34,289 bases of DNA from Nitriliruptoraceae bacterium (GTDB taxonomy: Bacteria > Actinomycetota > Nitriliruptoria > Nitriliruptorales > Nitriliruptoraceae). Positions 7,501-14,950 of this stretch are shown here, in pieces; position 1 is the first letter of the stretch; every line of letters begins with the position of its first letter. The stretch is taken from contig JAFIEQ010000032.1 of assembly GCA_020832455.1 (NCBI GenBank), positions 1 through 34,289 of the forward strand. The letters are read 5' to 3'. The notes beneath the pieces are model-generated. The model did no database searches. It saw only the letters and a list, made by a program, of their open reading frames with translations, and was not told the DNA's origin. A program made the position numbers and the translations under genes.

Positions 7501-8148
7501 TCACTCGGAGGCGGCCTCGGCGACGGTCGCCGCGGTCTTGCGCACGGAGGTCGACGCGGCCTTGACCTGGGACTTGGCGGTGGAGGCCTGCTTGCCGGCC
7601 GCCTCGACCGCAACGTCCGCGGTCTTGGTGACGGACGTGAAGGCGGCCTTGATCTGCGAGCGGCTGTTGGAGGTCTGGTCGAGGACCTTCACCACGCGCT
7701 GGTCGTTGGCGACGTCGTCGACGATCTTCTTGCCCTCGGCCGCCTTGCGGTCGAGCAGGTCCTGCAGGGTGAGCAGGGCACGGTCGGCGTCCTTGGACAG
7801 GCGGGTGCGCAGCGAGGTCAGGGTCGACTCGACCTGCTTGGGGGCCTCGGTCCGCAGCGAGCGGACCTTGGCCGGCGCCTCCTCGCGGAGACCCTCGACC
7901 CGGTTCGGCAGCGTGCGGGCGATGCCGACGACCTCGTGGGCGACACCGGCGACGGCGTACCCGGTGGTCTGCAGCAGTTCGGCAGGCTCACGCTCGAGCA
8001 GCGGCGTGGTCTTCGGCGTGCGCGAAGCCTTGGAGGCCGTCTTCTTCGGGGCGGCCTTCTTGGCCGGCGCCCGCTTGGCGGCCGGGGCCTTGGCGGCGGT
8101 GGTCTTCTTGGTGGCCTTCTTGGTGGCCTTCTTGGTCGCGGTTGCCAT
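7501..8148 (-). CDS. Lys/Ala-rich histone H1-like, phasin-like protein
   Basis: 215 residues from the ATG at 8148, preceded by AAGGAG. Residues 1-45 are a basic tail built of KATKK, AAKAPAAKR and KKAAPKK units, like the tails of bacterial histone H1-like and actinobacterial HU proteins and able to bind DNA or acidic polymers. Residues about 50-215 are predicted long amphipathic helices without Cys or Trp. They include a degenerate internal duplication in which AFTSVTKTADVAVEAAGKQ parallels ASTSVRKTAATVAEAASE. That helical part resembles phasins and heparin-binding haemagglutinin-type proteins. Possible roles are nucleoid compaction or coating of granules or membranes; I cannot choose. It has its own promoter with flanking inverted repeats, and a terminator. 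Confidence 0.82.
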   Translation of the reverse strand: MATATKKATKKATKKTTAAKAPAAKRAPAKKAAPKKTASKASRTPKTTPLLEREPAELLQTTGYAVAGVAHEVVGIARTLPNRVEGLREEAPAKVRSLRTEAPKQVESTLTSLRTRLSKDADRALLTLQDLLDRKAAEGKKIVDDVANDQRVVKVLDQTSNSRSQIKAAFTSVTKTADVAVEAAGKQASTAKSQVKAASTSVRKTAATVAEAASE

Positions 8149-8201
8149 GGTGGCTCCTTGGATGGCGTGGTCGGGAGCGGCGGCGGCGGTGACCACCGGG
8201 A

Positions 8202-8264
8202 GGAGGGACGGAGCGGGAGCCGGGACCGGGCTCGCGGGAACCTGGGCCGGGACCCCGTCCCTCC
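8202..8264 (-). promoter_or_regulatory. Structured 5' leader of the histone-like gene
   Basis: Within the leader of about 180 nt, GGAGGGACGG (8202-8211) is a perfect inverted repeat of CCGTCCCTCC (8255-8264). The 43 nt between contain further short stems, and the flanks ACCGGGA / ACCGGGTGG extend the pairing imperfectly. It matches no riboswitch class I know. A translation-control or stability element is possible. Confidence 0.35.
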
Positions 8265-8329
8265 ACCGGGTGGGCACCGGCGTCGGACGCGTCGCCGGAG
8301 CCTGGTGAGGCGGAGATGGCCGGCGAACT

Positions 8330-8367
8330 GCTTGCAACAGTACGCGAAGGTGCGAGCGATTGCAAGC
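8330..8367 (-). promoter_or_regulatory. Promoter of the histone-like gene, framed by an inverted repeat
   Basis: On the minus strand, -35 TTGCAA (8360-8365), a 17-nt spacer and -10 TACTGT (8337-8342) fit a housekeeping-type actinobacterial promoter, with start near 8330. The same DNA carries GCTTGCAA (8330-8337) and TTGCAAGC (8360-8367), 8-bp half-sites 30 bp apart. One covers the -35 and the other abuts the -10. This is a good position for a repressor or for looping on one face of the helix. The rest of 8149-8457 holds only the leader. Confidence 0.6.
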
Positions 8368-8457
8368 ACTCACCCGCTGTCCGTCCGATGGTGGCCGCCG
8401 AACGGACCCTGGAAGGCGGTTGAGCGCGTGTCGGCGCGCCCGCGCACGCACCGAGTG

Positions 8458-8835
8458 CTAGCTGGCCGCGCGCAGGTGGAGCTGCAGCTGCGGTGCGAGG
8501 ACCAGCTGCACGGGCCCCATGCGCAGATCGAAGACCCGGGTGGCGCTCGCGACCAACTCGTCGAACCACCCCGGTGCGTCGCGGTGCAGTGCCTCGGGGA
8601 CGTACACGTCGATCGAGTGTCCGACGGGGCGCTCGGCGGTGGCGACCCCGACGATGCGGTAGCCCCGCTGGCAGGCCACCGCTCGCGAGCGTGGCACCAG
8701 GTCGGGGTGGCCGAGCGTGACCGTGCACACGACGTCGTCGGGGGTGGCCGGCAGGGTGGCCGCCCAGGAGTCGTCGGACACCTCGACACGGACGAGCAGG
8801 TCGGCCTGCACGTCGGTCGGGCGCATCCGGGACAT
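8458..8835 (-). CDS. Unknown 125-residue protein
   Basis: Begins MSRMRPTDVQADLLVRVEV from the ATG at 8835 and ends with a beta-rich stretch MGPVQLVLAPQLQLHLRAAS. Third codon positions are nearly all G or C, so it reads as real. It has no signal peptide or membrane helix. The segment DDVVCTVTLGHPDLVPRSRAVACQ and the later SIDVYVPEALH suggest a small alpha/beta domain that I do not recognise. It lies upstream of the histone-like gene, separated by that gene's own promoter, so the two are probably independent. The longer frame extending to 9105 runs into the poly-G tract and should be disregarded. Confidence 0.65.
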   Translation of the reverse strand: MSRMRPTDVQADLLVRVEVSDDSWAATLPATPDDVVCTVTLGHPDLVPRSRAVACQRGYRIVGVATAERPVGHSIDVYVPEALHRDAPGWFDELVASATRVFDLRMGPVQLVLAPQLQLHLRAAS

Positions 8836-8935
8836 CACGTGTGCCTCGTGGGTCGGGCGAGGGCGCATCCTCGCATCCGCCGTCGGGCGAGTCGAGCATC
8901 CCCGACGAGCCCGTAGCCTGCGCCCCGGGCGTGGG

Positions 8936-9031
<96 letters not shown>

Positions 9032-9034
<3 letters not shown>

Positions 9035-10003
9035 GGGGTCCACGTGCTGCTCGACGCCAGCGGGCAGGTCCGTCCCGCGGCCTTCGCCACCGCCGGGCTC
9101 GTCACGGTCGCACCCGATCAGGCGCACCTGCGCAGCCTGCGTGCCGAGGTGACCGCGCAGGCGGACTCGCCGGTGGTGGTTCCCGGCGCGGGGTTGCAGC
9201 CGGCCCTCGGCCTGCTGCTCGCGGCGCTGGCCGCGGACGCGACCGGCGACCCGGTCGACGTCGCGGTGACCTACGCGCTCCCGGACGACGCCTGGCCGGT
9301 CTCCGGCGCCGGGCCAGCGCGTCGGCGGGTCGCGGCGCGGGAGCTCACCGATCCGCCCGAGGTGCTCGAGGACGGCACGCTGCTGGTCGAGCCGCTCGCG
9401 GAGCACCGGCGGCTGGCGTGGTTCCCACGCCCGGTCGGGCCCCGGCACGCGGTGGCGATCCCCGGGACCGAGCCGCAGCTGCTCGCCGACGCGCTCCCGT
9501 CGCTGCGCACCGCCCGGACCTACCTCGCGCTGCCCGGCTGGCGGGCCGAGTGGCTGCAGTTCGCCGGCAACCTCGCCCGCTGGGAGCCCACGCGCCGCCG
9601 CCTGGTGGCCCGACTCGAACGTCCGTCGGACCGCGACGGCGAGGAGCACGCCAGGCAGCGTCGCTGGGCCTGCGTGGTCGAGGCCCGCGGTGCGGCCGGG
9701 GTCGCGCGTGCGTGGGCGTACGGGCGTGATCCGGAGCAGTGCACCGCGCAGCTGGCCGCGACGCTGGTCGGGCGGCTCAGCGACCACCTGCTCGGCGTCC
9801 CGTCCCGTCCCGTCCCCGCGGATGCCGACCCGGCTCGGGCCGGAGCCGTGACCTCGGCACGCGCCACCCACGACCGGCCGCGCGAGCGGCTGCCGTCCCA
9901 GCTCGATCGACCCGGCGCCATCCTCGACGAGGTCGCGGCCCACACCGGGATGCGGTGGTCGATCGCGCGTCCCGACCCGGCCGCCGATCCCGACACCGGC
10001 TGA
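9032..10003 (+). CDS. Saccharopine dehydrogenase-like oxidoreductase, N-terminal domain missing
   Basis: About 323 residues of visible frame, opening AGVHVLLDASGQ. In this family that segment comes at the end of the NAD(P)-binding Rossmann domain. What follows fits the family: a PGAGLQPALGLLLAALA segment, WFPRPVGPRHAVAIPGTE, TYLALPGW, and a closing CVVEARGAAGVARAWAYG before the final helix. Complete relatives have roughly 80-100 more N-terminal residues with a GxxGxxG motif. That part should lie where the poly-G tract is, so the true start cannot be given. These proteins are membrane-associated or soluble reductases of varied substrates; no specific reaction is supported. It ends 99 nt before the next plus-strand gene. 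Confidence 0.7.
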
Positions 10004-10102
10004 CCGCGGCTCGGCCGCACCGGACGGTCAGCCGCTGCCCACGACCGGATGGCTGCGCTACGGTCGAAGACGCTGCCATCGTCCGCTCCGTAGGAGTCCC
10101 GC

Positions 10103-10795
10103 GTGCCATCCCACGCCGTCAACGACCTCACCGACCGGCTGCCGGACGTGCTCCGGGACCCACGATCCGAACTGGACCTGGACGCCCTCGGGGACGAGGC
10201 GCGCGTGCGCGCCACCAAGGCGCTCGCCCAGGCGGCGGAGCTGCGCTCGGAGCTCGGGGAGCGGGCCGGGGAGTTCGCCGGTGAGCTGGGGGAGCGCGCG
10301 GAGGTCCTCGGTGCCCGCGCCCGCGATCGTGTCCACGAGTTCGAGGACGAGCTCGGCTACGACCGGCACGATGCCTGGCAGGCCGCGCGGTTCGGGGGCT
10401 GGCACGTCGTGCGTGCCGTCCTGGCCGTGGCGACGGCGGTCCCCCGGCTGATCGTGGCGGTGCTCGGTTGGCTCGCCGACGCCGTCGACGACCTCGCCGA
10501 CCGTGGGGCGGACGTCTCGGAGCGCACCCGCGAGCTCGCCGACGCCGTGCCTGCGGCCAGCGCGACGCGCCGCCGCGATCGGCGCCGCACGGTGCTGCTG
10601 CTCGGCGGGGGCGTGGTGGCGGGTCTGCTCGGCGGGCTCGCCCTCGGCCGTCGTCGTGCGCCCATCGTGACCTACGAGCCCATCCCGGCGGCCGCCACCC
10701 CGCCCCCCCTGCCGGGCGAGGTCACCGGCGCCGACACCGACGAGCTGGACGCGACGCCCGCCGACGAGGCCGGCGAGCGCGCCGGCGACGCCTGA
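10103..10795 (+). CDS. Membrane protein with heptad-like helices, unknown function
   Basis: 230 residues from a GTG preceded by TAGGAGT. Residues about 30-75 are a charged Ala/Glu/Arg helix with repeats (ELRSELGERAGEFAGELGERAEVLGARARD), likely a coiled coil. A hydrophobic stretch covers about 100-125 (VVRAVLAVATAVPRLIVAVLG) and a second Gly-rich one about 170-190 (VLLLGGGVVAGLLGGLALG), followed by a basic stop and a Pro/acidic tail. No enzyme motif is visible. The layout recalls actinobacterial envelope or DUF3618-like helical proteins but no family is certain. A weak TACGGT -10 lies at 10059-10064. The gene ends 10 nt before recD2, so co-transcription is likely. Confidence 0.7.
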   Translation: MPSHAVNDLTDRLPDVLRDPRSELDLDALGDEARVRATKALAQAAELRSELGERAGEFAGELGERAEVLGARARDRVHEFEDELGYDRHDAWQAARFGGWHVVRAVLAVATAVPRLIVAVLGWLADAVDDLADRGADVSERTRELADAVPAASATRRRDRRRTVLLLGGGVVAGLLGGLALGRRRAPIVTYEPIPAAATPPPLPGEVTGADTDELDATPADEAGERAGDA

Positions 10796-10805
10796 GCGTC
10801 GGTCG

Positions 10806-12995
10806 GTGGCAGGACCGGTCCCCGGCGGCCTGACCGGGGACGAGCAGGTCACGGGTGAGGTGCTCGGCGTCCACTACACCGACACGAGCAGCGGGTTCGG
10901 GGTCATCGAGCTCGCGGTCGACGACGACGAGGACGACCCCGACCTGCGCACCTTCGGGGGCGCACGGTGCACCGGACCGCTCGCGGACCTGACCGAGGGT
11001 CAGACCGTCACCCTGGTCGGCCGGTGGACGGAGCACGCGCGCTACGGCCGCACCTTCGAGGCGACGTTCTACGAGCAGGTCGCGCCGAGCACCGTGGCCG
11101 GCATCACCGCCTTCCTCGACACGGAGCGCTTCGAGGACATCGCCGCGGCGGTGCGCACGCGTGCGGTGACGACCTTCGGGGCCGGCCTCGGCACGGTGCT
11201 CGAGCACCAGCCCGAACGGCTGACCGCGGAGGCCGGGATCGAGCAGGCCGACGCGGACGCGCTGCACACCGCGTGGATGTCCGGCCTGGCCCTGGCGCGC
11301 CTGGTCCGGCTCCTGCAGCCCGCGTCGTGGCCGATGGAGGCGGTCCGGGCGGTCCATGCCCGCTTCGGTCCGGCGGCGATGGACCTCGTCGCGGAGGATC
11401 CCTACCAGCTGTTGCAGGCCGACCGGGTCCGCTTCGCGCACGTCGACGCCCTCGGGCGTGCGCAGGGCATCGGCTCGACCGACCCGCGCCGCCTGCGCGC
11501 CGGGGCGCACGCGGCGGTGACGGCTGCGCGGCGGCAGGGTGGGCACCAGCACGTCCCGCGCCCGGACGTGGTCACGGCGAGCGCGCAGCTGCTCGGGGTC
11601 GACCGGCTCGTCGCCGACGACGGGATCGACGCGGCGCTGGCGGCGGGTCTGCTCTCGCAGGAGGAGATCGACGACGTCGCGGTGCTCGCCCCGGCGAGCG
11701 CCTTCGCCACGGAGCGGGCGCTGGCGCGTGATCTGATCCGGCTCCTCGACGCGGACCGGGCGCGGCTCACCCCCTTCGTCGAGCAGCTCGACCTCGACCC
11801 GGATCTGACCCAGGGGCAACGCGACGCGGTCACGGCGGTGTTCTGCTCGCCCGTGTCGGTCCTCACCGGGGGACCGGGCACCGGCAAGACCCGCACGGTC
11901 CAGGAGGTCGTCCGCGCTGCGGAGGCCGCGGGGCTCGAGGTCGCTCTGTGCGCACCGACAGGGCGGGCGGCCAAGCGGATCGAGGAGGTGGTCGGCCGGG
12001 CGGCGACCACGGTGCACCGGCTGCTCGAGGCGCGCCCGTCCTCCGACGGCGGGTTCACCTTCCGCTACGGATCCGACGAACCCCTGCCGCACGACCTCGT
12101 GGTCGCCGACGAGGTGTCGATGTGTGACACCTGGTTGGCGGGCCGCCTGGTGGCGGCCGTCGAGGACGGCGCCCACCTGCTCCTGGTCGGCGACCCGGAC
12201 CAGCTGCCCTCGGTCGGTCCCGGCGACGTGCTGCGCGACATCGTGCGCAGTGGCGAGGTGCCCGTGACCGCGCTGACCGAGATCCACCGGCAGGCGGCGG
12301 GCAGCCGGATCGTGAGCCTGGCGCGGGAGGTCCTCGACGGGGCGCCCGGGCCGTTGAAGGGAGCCGACGGGGACGTGTTCCTCGCCGAGGAACGCCGCCG
12401 TCACGTGATCGTGCCCCGGGTGGTCCAGGCGGTGGCCGAGCGGGCCCCCGACTACTTCGGGGTCGGTGTCGAGGACGTGCAGGTGCTCGCGCCGGTCTAC
12501 CGGGGCCCGGTGGGGGTGGACGCGCTGAACGCGGCGCTCAAGGACGCGTTGAACCCGGCAGCCGGACGGCCCGAGGTCGGCGGCTTCCACGTCGACGACC
12601 GGGTGATGCAGACCCGCAACGACCCGGAACTCGATCTGGCCAACGGTGACGTCGGGCGCGTGGTGGACCTGGACCGGCGTGCTGGGACGTTGCGGGTCGG
12701 CTTCCCGCGCGGCGAGGTCACCCTGACCCGCGAGCAGGCGCGCCGCCTGACCCCCGCCTGGGCGGTGACCGTGCACAAGTCCCAGGGCGGGGAGTGGCCG
12801 GTGGTGGTGCTGGTGCTGGACTCGAGCCACCACGTGATGCTGTGGCGCAACCTCGTCTACACCGCGATCACGCGGGCCCGCCGGGCGCTGATCGTGGTGG
12901 GTCAGGCGGAGGCGCTGGCGACGGCCGCACGTGTCGACCGGCCGAGCGACCGTCGCACGGGGCTGGTGTGGCGGTTGCGCGAGGCACGCTCCTGA
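10806..12995 (+). CDS. recD2: RecD2-type 5'-3' DNA helicase
   Basis: 729 residues from a GTG, the usual size for RecD2. The N-terminal OB-like region has VTGEVLGVHYTDTSSGFGVI and a GRWTEHARYGRTFEA motif; a helix-hairpin-helix region follows (about 110-250). The helicase core has Walker A LTGGPGTGKT near residue 354, VVADEVSM near 434, LLVGDPDQLPSVGPGDVL and TEIHRQA. It ends with the UvrD-like C-terminal motif VHKSQGGEWPVVVL near 655 and VYTAITRARRALIVVG. RecD2 proteins act outside a RecBCD complex in DNA repair and replication-fork processing. No recB or recC is nearby. The gene follows the membrane protein by 10 nt and converges on the SDR gene. Confidence 0.93.
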   Translation: MAGPVPGGLTGDEQVTGEVLGVHYTDTSSGFGVIELAVDDDEDDPDLRTFGGARCTGPLADLTEGQTVTLVGRWTEHARYGRTFEATFYEQVAPSTVAGITAFLDTERFEDIAAAVRTRAVTTFGAGLGTVLEHQPERLTAEAGIEQADADALHTAWMSGLALARLVRLLQPASWPMEAVRAVHARFGPAAMDLVAEDPYQLLQADRVRFAHVDALGRAQGIGSTDPRRLRAGAHAAVTAARRQGGHQHVPRPDVVTASAQLLGVDRLVADDGIDAALAAGLLSQEEIDDVAVLAPASAFATERALARDLIRLLDADRARLTPFVEQLDLDPDLTQGQRDAVTAVFCSPVSVLTGGPGTGKTRTVQEVVRAAEAAGLEVALCAPTGRAAKRIEEVVGRAATTVHRLLEARPSSDGGFTFRYGSDEPLPHDLVVADEVSMCDTWLAGRLVAAVEDGAHLLLVGDPDQLPSVGPGDVLRDIVRSGEVPVTALTEIHRQAAGSRIVSLAREVLDGAPGPLKGADGDVFLAEERRRHVIVPRVVQAVAERAPDYFGVGVEDVQVLAPVYRGPVGVDALNAALKDALNPAAGRPEVGGFHVDDRVMQTRNDPELDLANGDVGRVVDLDRRAGTLRVGFPRGEVTLTREQARRLTPAWAVTVHKSQGGEWPVVVLVLDSSHHVMLWRNLVYTAITRARRALIVVGQAEALATAARVDRPSDRRTGLVWRLREARS

Positions 12996-13050
12996 ACCGA
13001 CGCCGCCGACCCACCCCTGCGCGGGGCTCCGTCACGACGCTGGTCGGCAC

Positions 13051-13953
13051 TCAGTCCGGGGGCGGACGCTGCGGCTCGTCGGTACGGGCGAGCATGGGCG
13101 CGTCACGGGTGTCGGGGTCGATCGCGTCCGGCGGCACCATCGCCCAGGCCTGCCCGAACCGTCCGGGGTAGGCGAACAACCCACCCCCGTCGGTGCGCAC
13201 GATCTCCCCGTTGCACCAGCGGGCCTCGTCCCGGCACAGCATGGCGACCGTCTCGGCGACCGCGTCGGGGGTGGCCGCCTCGCGCAGCGGATGGGTCCGC
13301 TCCTCCGCCGCGACGAGGTGGGGGTGGAAGGGGCCCGCCATCATCCGGATCGAGTCCGTGTCGAGGTAGCCCGGGAGCACCCCGACGGTGGTGACGCCGT
13401 GGGGTCCGAGCTCGCAGGCGAGGTAGCGCACGAGGGTCTCCATCCCCGCCTTGGCGGCGGCCAGCAGGCCGTGTCCGGGGATGTAGCCGACGGTGTCGGC
13501 GCCGCTGACGGCGATGATCCGGCCACCGCGCGCCTGCAGCAGCGGGAACCCCAGTTGGGCCATGAGCAGGAAGTGGCGCACGCTGATCGCGAAGGTCTTG
13601 TCGATCTGGTGCATCTTGAGCTCGAGCAGCGGCTTGAAGGCGGTCGCGGCGGCGTTCGCGATCAGCAGGTCGAGTTCCTCGCCACGGGCGCTCAGCCGCT
13701 CGAACAGCGCCCGCACGCTGTCCTCGTCGAGCAGGTCGAGCTGCTCGGCGCGGGCGCCAGGCTGGTGGGCGTTGCAGTCGGCGACGACCTGATCCGCGTC
13801 CTGCGCCCGTTGGCGGTAGGTGACGACGACCTCGGCGCCCATGCGCGCCAGACGTCGGGCGGTCGCCGCTCCGAGGCCGCGCGATCCCCCCGTGACCAGG
13901 GCGCGACGGCCCTGCAGCGGCAGCTCGGTCGCTCGGGAGTCCGGCTCGGTCAT
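13051..13953 (-). CDS. FabL-like short-chain dehydrogenase lacking the catalytic Tyr
   Basis: 300 residues. The cofactor motif TGGSRGLG (near residue 20), the NAA motif in LLIANAAATAFKPLLEL, AVSGADTVGYIPG, and AKAGMETLVRYLACELGPHGV all follow enoyl-ACP reductase III (FabL) closely, including the ELxxxGV and GYLDTDSI segments. FabL uses Tyr-x6-Lys. Here the Lys of AAAKAG is kept, but the residue seven before it is His (GHGLLAAAK). The alternative SDR position, four before, is Leu. The C-terminal extension of about 35 residues after GEIVRTDGGGLF is unusual. It may reduce an acyl or polyketide substrate with altered chemistry, or be non-catalytic. GAGGTGAG lies upstream of the ATG at 13953. Confidence 0.85.
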   Translation of the reverse strand: MTEPDSRATELPLQGRRALVTGGSRGLGAATARRLARMGAEVVVTYRQRAQDADQVVADCNAHQPGARAEQLDLLDEDSVRALFERLSARGEELDLLIANAAATAFKPLLELKMHQIDKTFAISVRHFLLMAQLGFPLLQARGGRIIAVSGADTVGYIPGHGLLAAAKAGMETLVRYLACELGPHGVTTVGVLPGYLDTDSIRMMAGPFHPHLVAAEERTHPLREAATPDAVAETVAMLCRDEARWCNGEIVRTDGGGLFAYPGRFGQAWAMVPPDAIDPDTRDAPMLARTDEPQRPPPD

Positions 13954-14027
13954 CGTCGACGCTCGCTCACCTCGGGGAGGCGGAGCGTGCCACAACGCAG
14001 CCCGGCCACGTCGTGGCGGGCGCCGGG

Positions 14028-14228
14028 CTAGCTGGGCGTCTCGGCGGCGACGGTGTCGATCAGCCCGCACCACTCCGGGAGGATGATCTGCAGCGTGCGC
14101 GCGGACAGCCCGCCCTGCAGCAGCCGGCGCAGCACCTGTTCGCGGTGTGCCTCCACGGAGTGGCGGCAGCAGCTCACGTCGTCGTGCTCGACGATCTCGC
14201 GTCGTTCGAGGTCGATGTGCACCGCCAT
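14028..14228 (-). CDS. Small unknown protein with a Cys-Cys-x-His motif
   Basis: 66 residues. Third codon positions are almost all G or C from the ATG at 14228 onward but not in the frame upstream of it, which supports this start over an in-frame ATG at 14348. The sequence has VEHDDVSCCRHSVEAHREQ and a second half RRLLQGGLSARTLQIILPEWCGL. Three Cys and several His could bind a metal; this is inference. No ribosome binding site is well placed. It lies 75 nt upstream of the SDR gene on the same strand and could be co-transcribed with it. Confidence 0.6.
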   Translation of the reverse strand: MAVHIDLERREIVEHDDVSCCRHSVEAHREQVLRRLLQGGLSARTLQIILPEWCGLIDTVAAETPS

Positions 14229-14373
14229 CTCCGCTGGTCGGGGTGGCCGGACGGAACACCGCCGCCGGTCCACGATGTTCCGGGTATCGACCGGGGACCC
14301 CGACGTCTTGACGACCACGGAACGTGAGAACGGCAGCCGCACAACCACTCAAGGTGGTCGCACGGCGGTGGCG

Positions 14374-14799
14374 TCAGCCCAGCTCGTGTGCTGCACGCAG
14401 CAGCGGCGCGCACCCGTCGACCCCGTCGGTGGCGCTGAACCGACAGCGACCCTCCGGGTGGTTGGTGGTGCGACAGCGGTGCACGGCGACGACCGCCGCG
14501 ACGATGGCGGCCTCGAAGCGGACCACGGCGCCGTCGAGGTCGGCGTCGGGGTGCGGGTGGCCGCGCTCCACCGCCAGTGGTGCGAGCTGCGCCGCCAGCT
14601 CGAGCAGGTCCGGATCGGGTCGGGTGGTCCCGCGGGCCGCCACCTCGACCAGGTGGTGCGCCGCGCCCAGCACCGTCAGGCGGGCCTCGTCCGCCGCGGC
14701 CGCCTCGGCGGCACCGCACCGGGCCAGCGCCTCGGAGGCGCGTTCCGGTGCCCCCGGACGTCGGGGGCGGGTGATGGTGCCAACGGCGATCTCGTGCAC
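14374..14799 (-). CDS. Unknown 141-residue protein with a Cys/His-rich C-terminus
   Basis: Starts with GTG at 14799. Third positions are strongly GC-biased throughout, so it is very likely real. Residues 1-100 are Ala/Leu-rich helices (EAAAADEARLTVLGAAHHLVEVA, LLELAAQLAPLAVERGH). The end, VHRCRTTNHPEGRCRFSATDGVDGC, has three Cys and several His in 30 residues and could be a metal or cluster site. No family recognised. It is divergent from the ATP-grasp operon and shares a 150-nt intergenic region with it, so common regulation is possible but unproven. Confidence 0.6.
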   Translation of the reverse strand: MHEIAVGTITRPRRPGAPERASEALARCGAAEAAAADEARLTVLGAAHHLVEVAARGTTRPDPDLLELAAQLAPLAVERGHPHPDADLDGAVVRFEAAIVAAVVAVHRCRTTNHPEGRCRFSATDGVDGCAPLLRAAHELG

Positions 14800-14914
14800 G
14801 GCGGCATCCTGCAGACGGGTCCGCGTCGCGGCTGCGACGCACCGTAGTCAGTGGGTCAGCCCTTGTAGCGCAACCTCGGCGACGGTGTGGATACCCGTCG
14901 GTCGGGTGCGGCGC

Positions 14915-14943
14915 CGGTCAAGTGACCGACGCCCGACTACCGT
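14915..14943 (+). promoter_or_regulatory. Leaderless promoter and palindromic operator of the ATP-grasp operon
   Basis: TACCGT (14938-14943) is a TANNNT -10 ending 7 nt before the ATG at 14951, so transcription should start at the start codon. There is no ribosome binding site, in agreement. A perfect palindrome CGGTCA-AG-TGACCG (14915-14928) sits where the -35 would be, a natural binding site for a regulator. Confidence 0.5.
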
Positions 14944-14950
14944 GCCGCCC

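Noticed and set aside
10722-12833. Open frame of 703 codons opposite recD2
   Set aside because: Antisense shadow; low-complexity Arg/His/Gly-rich translation without domains.
13014-13026. CCCC-N5-GGGG hairpin after recD2
   Set aside because: Only 4 bp; expected by chance at this GC content.
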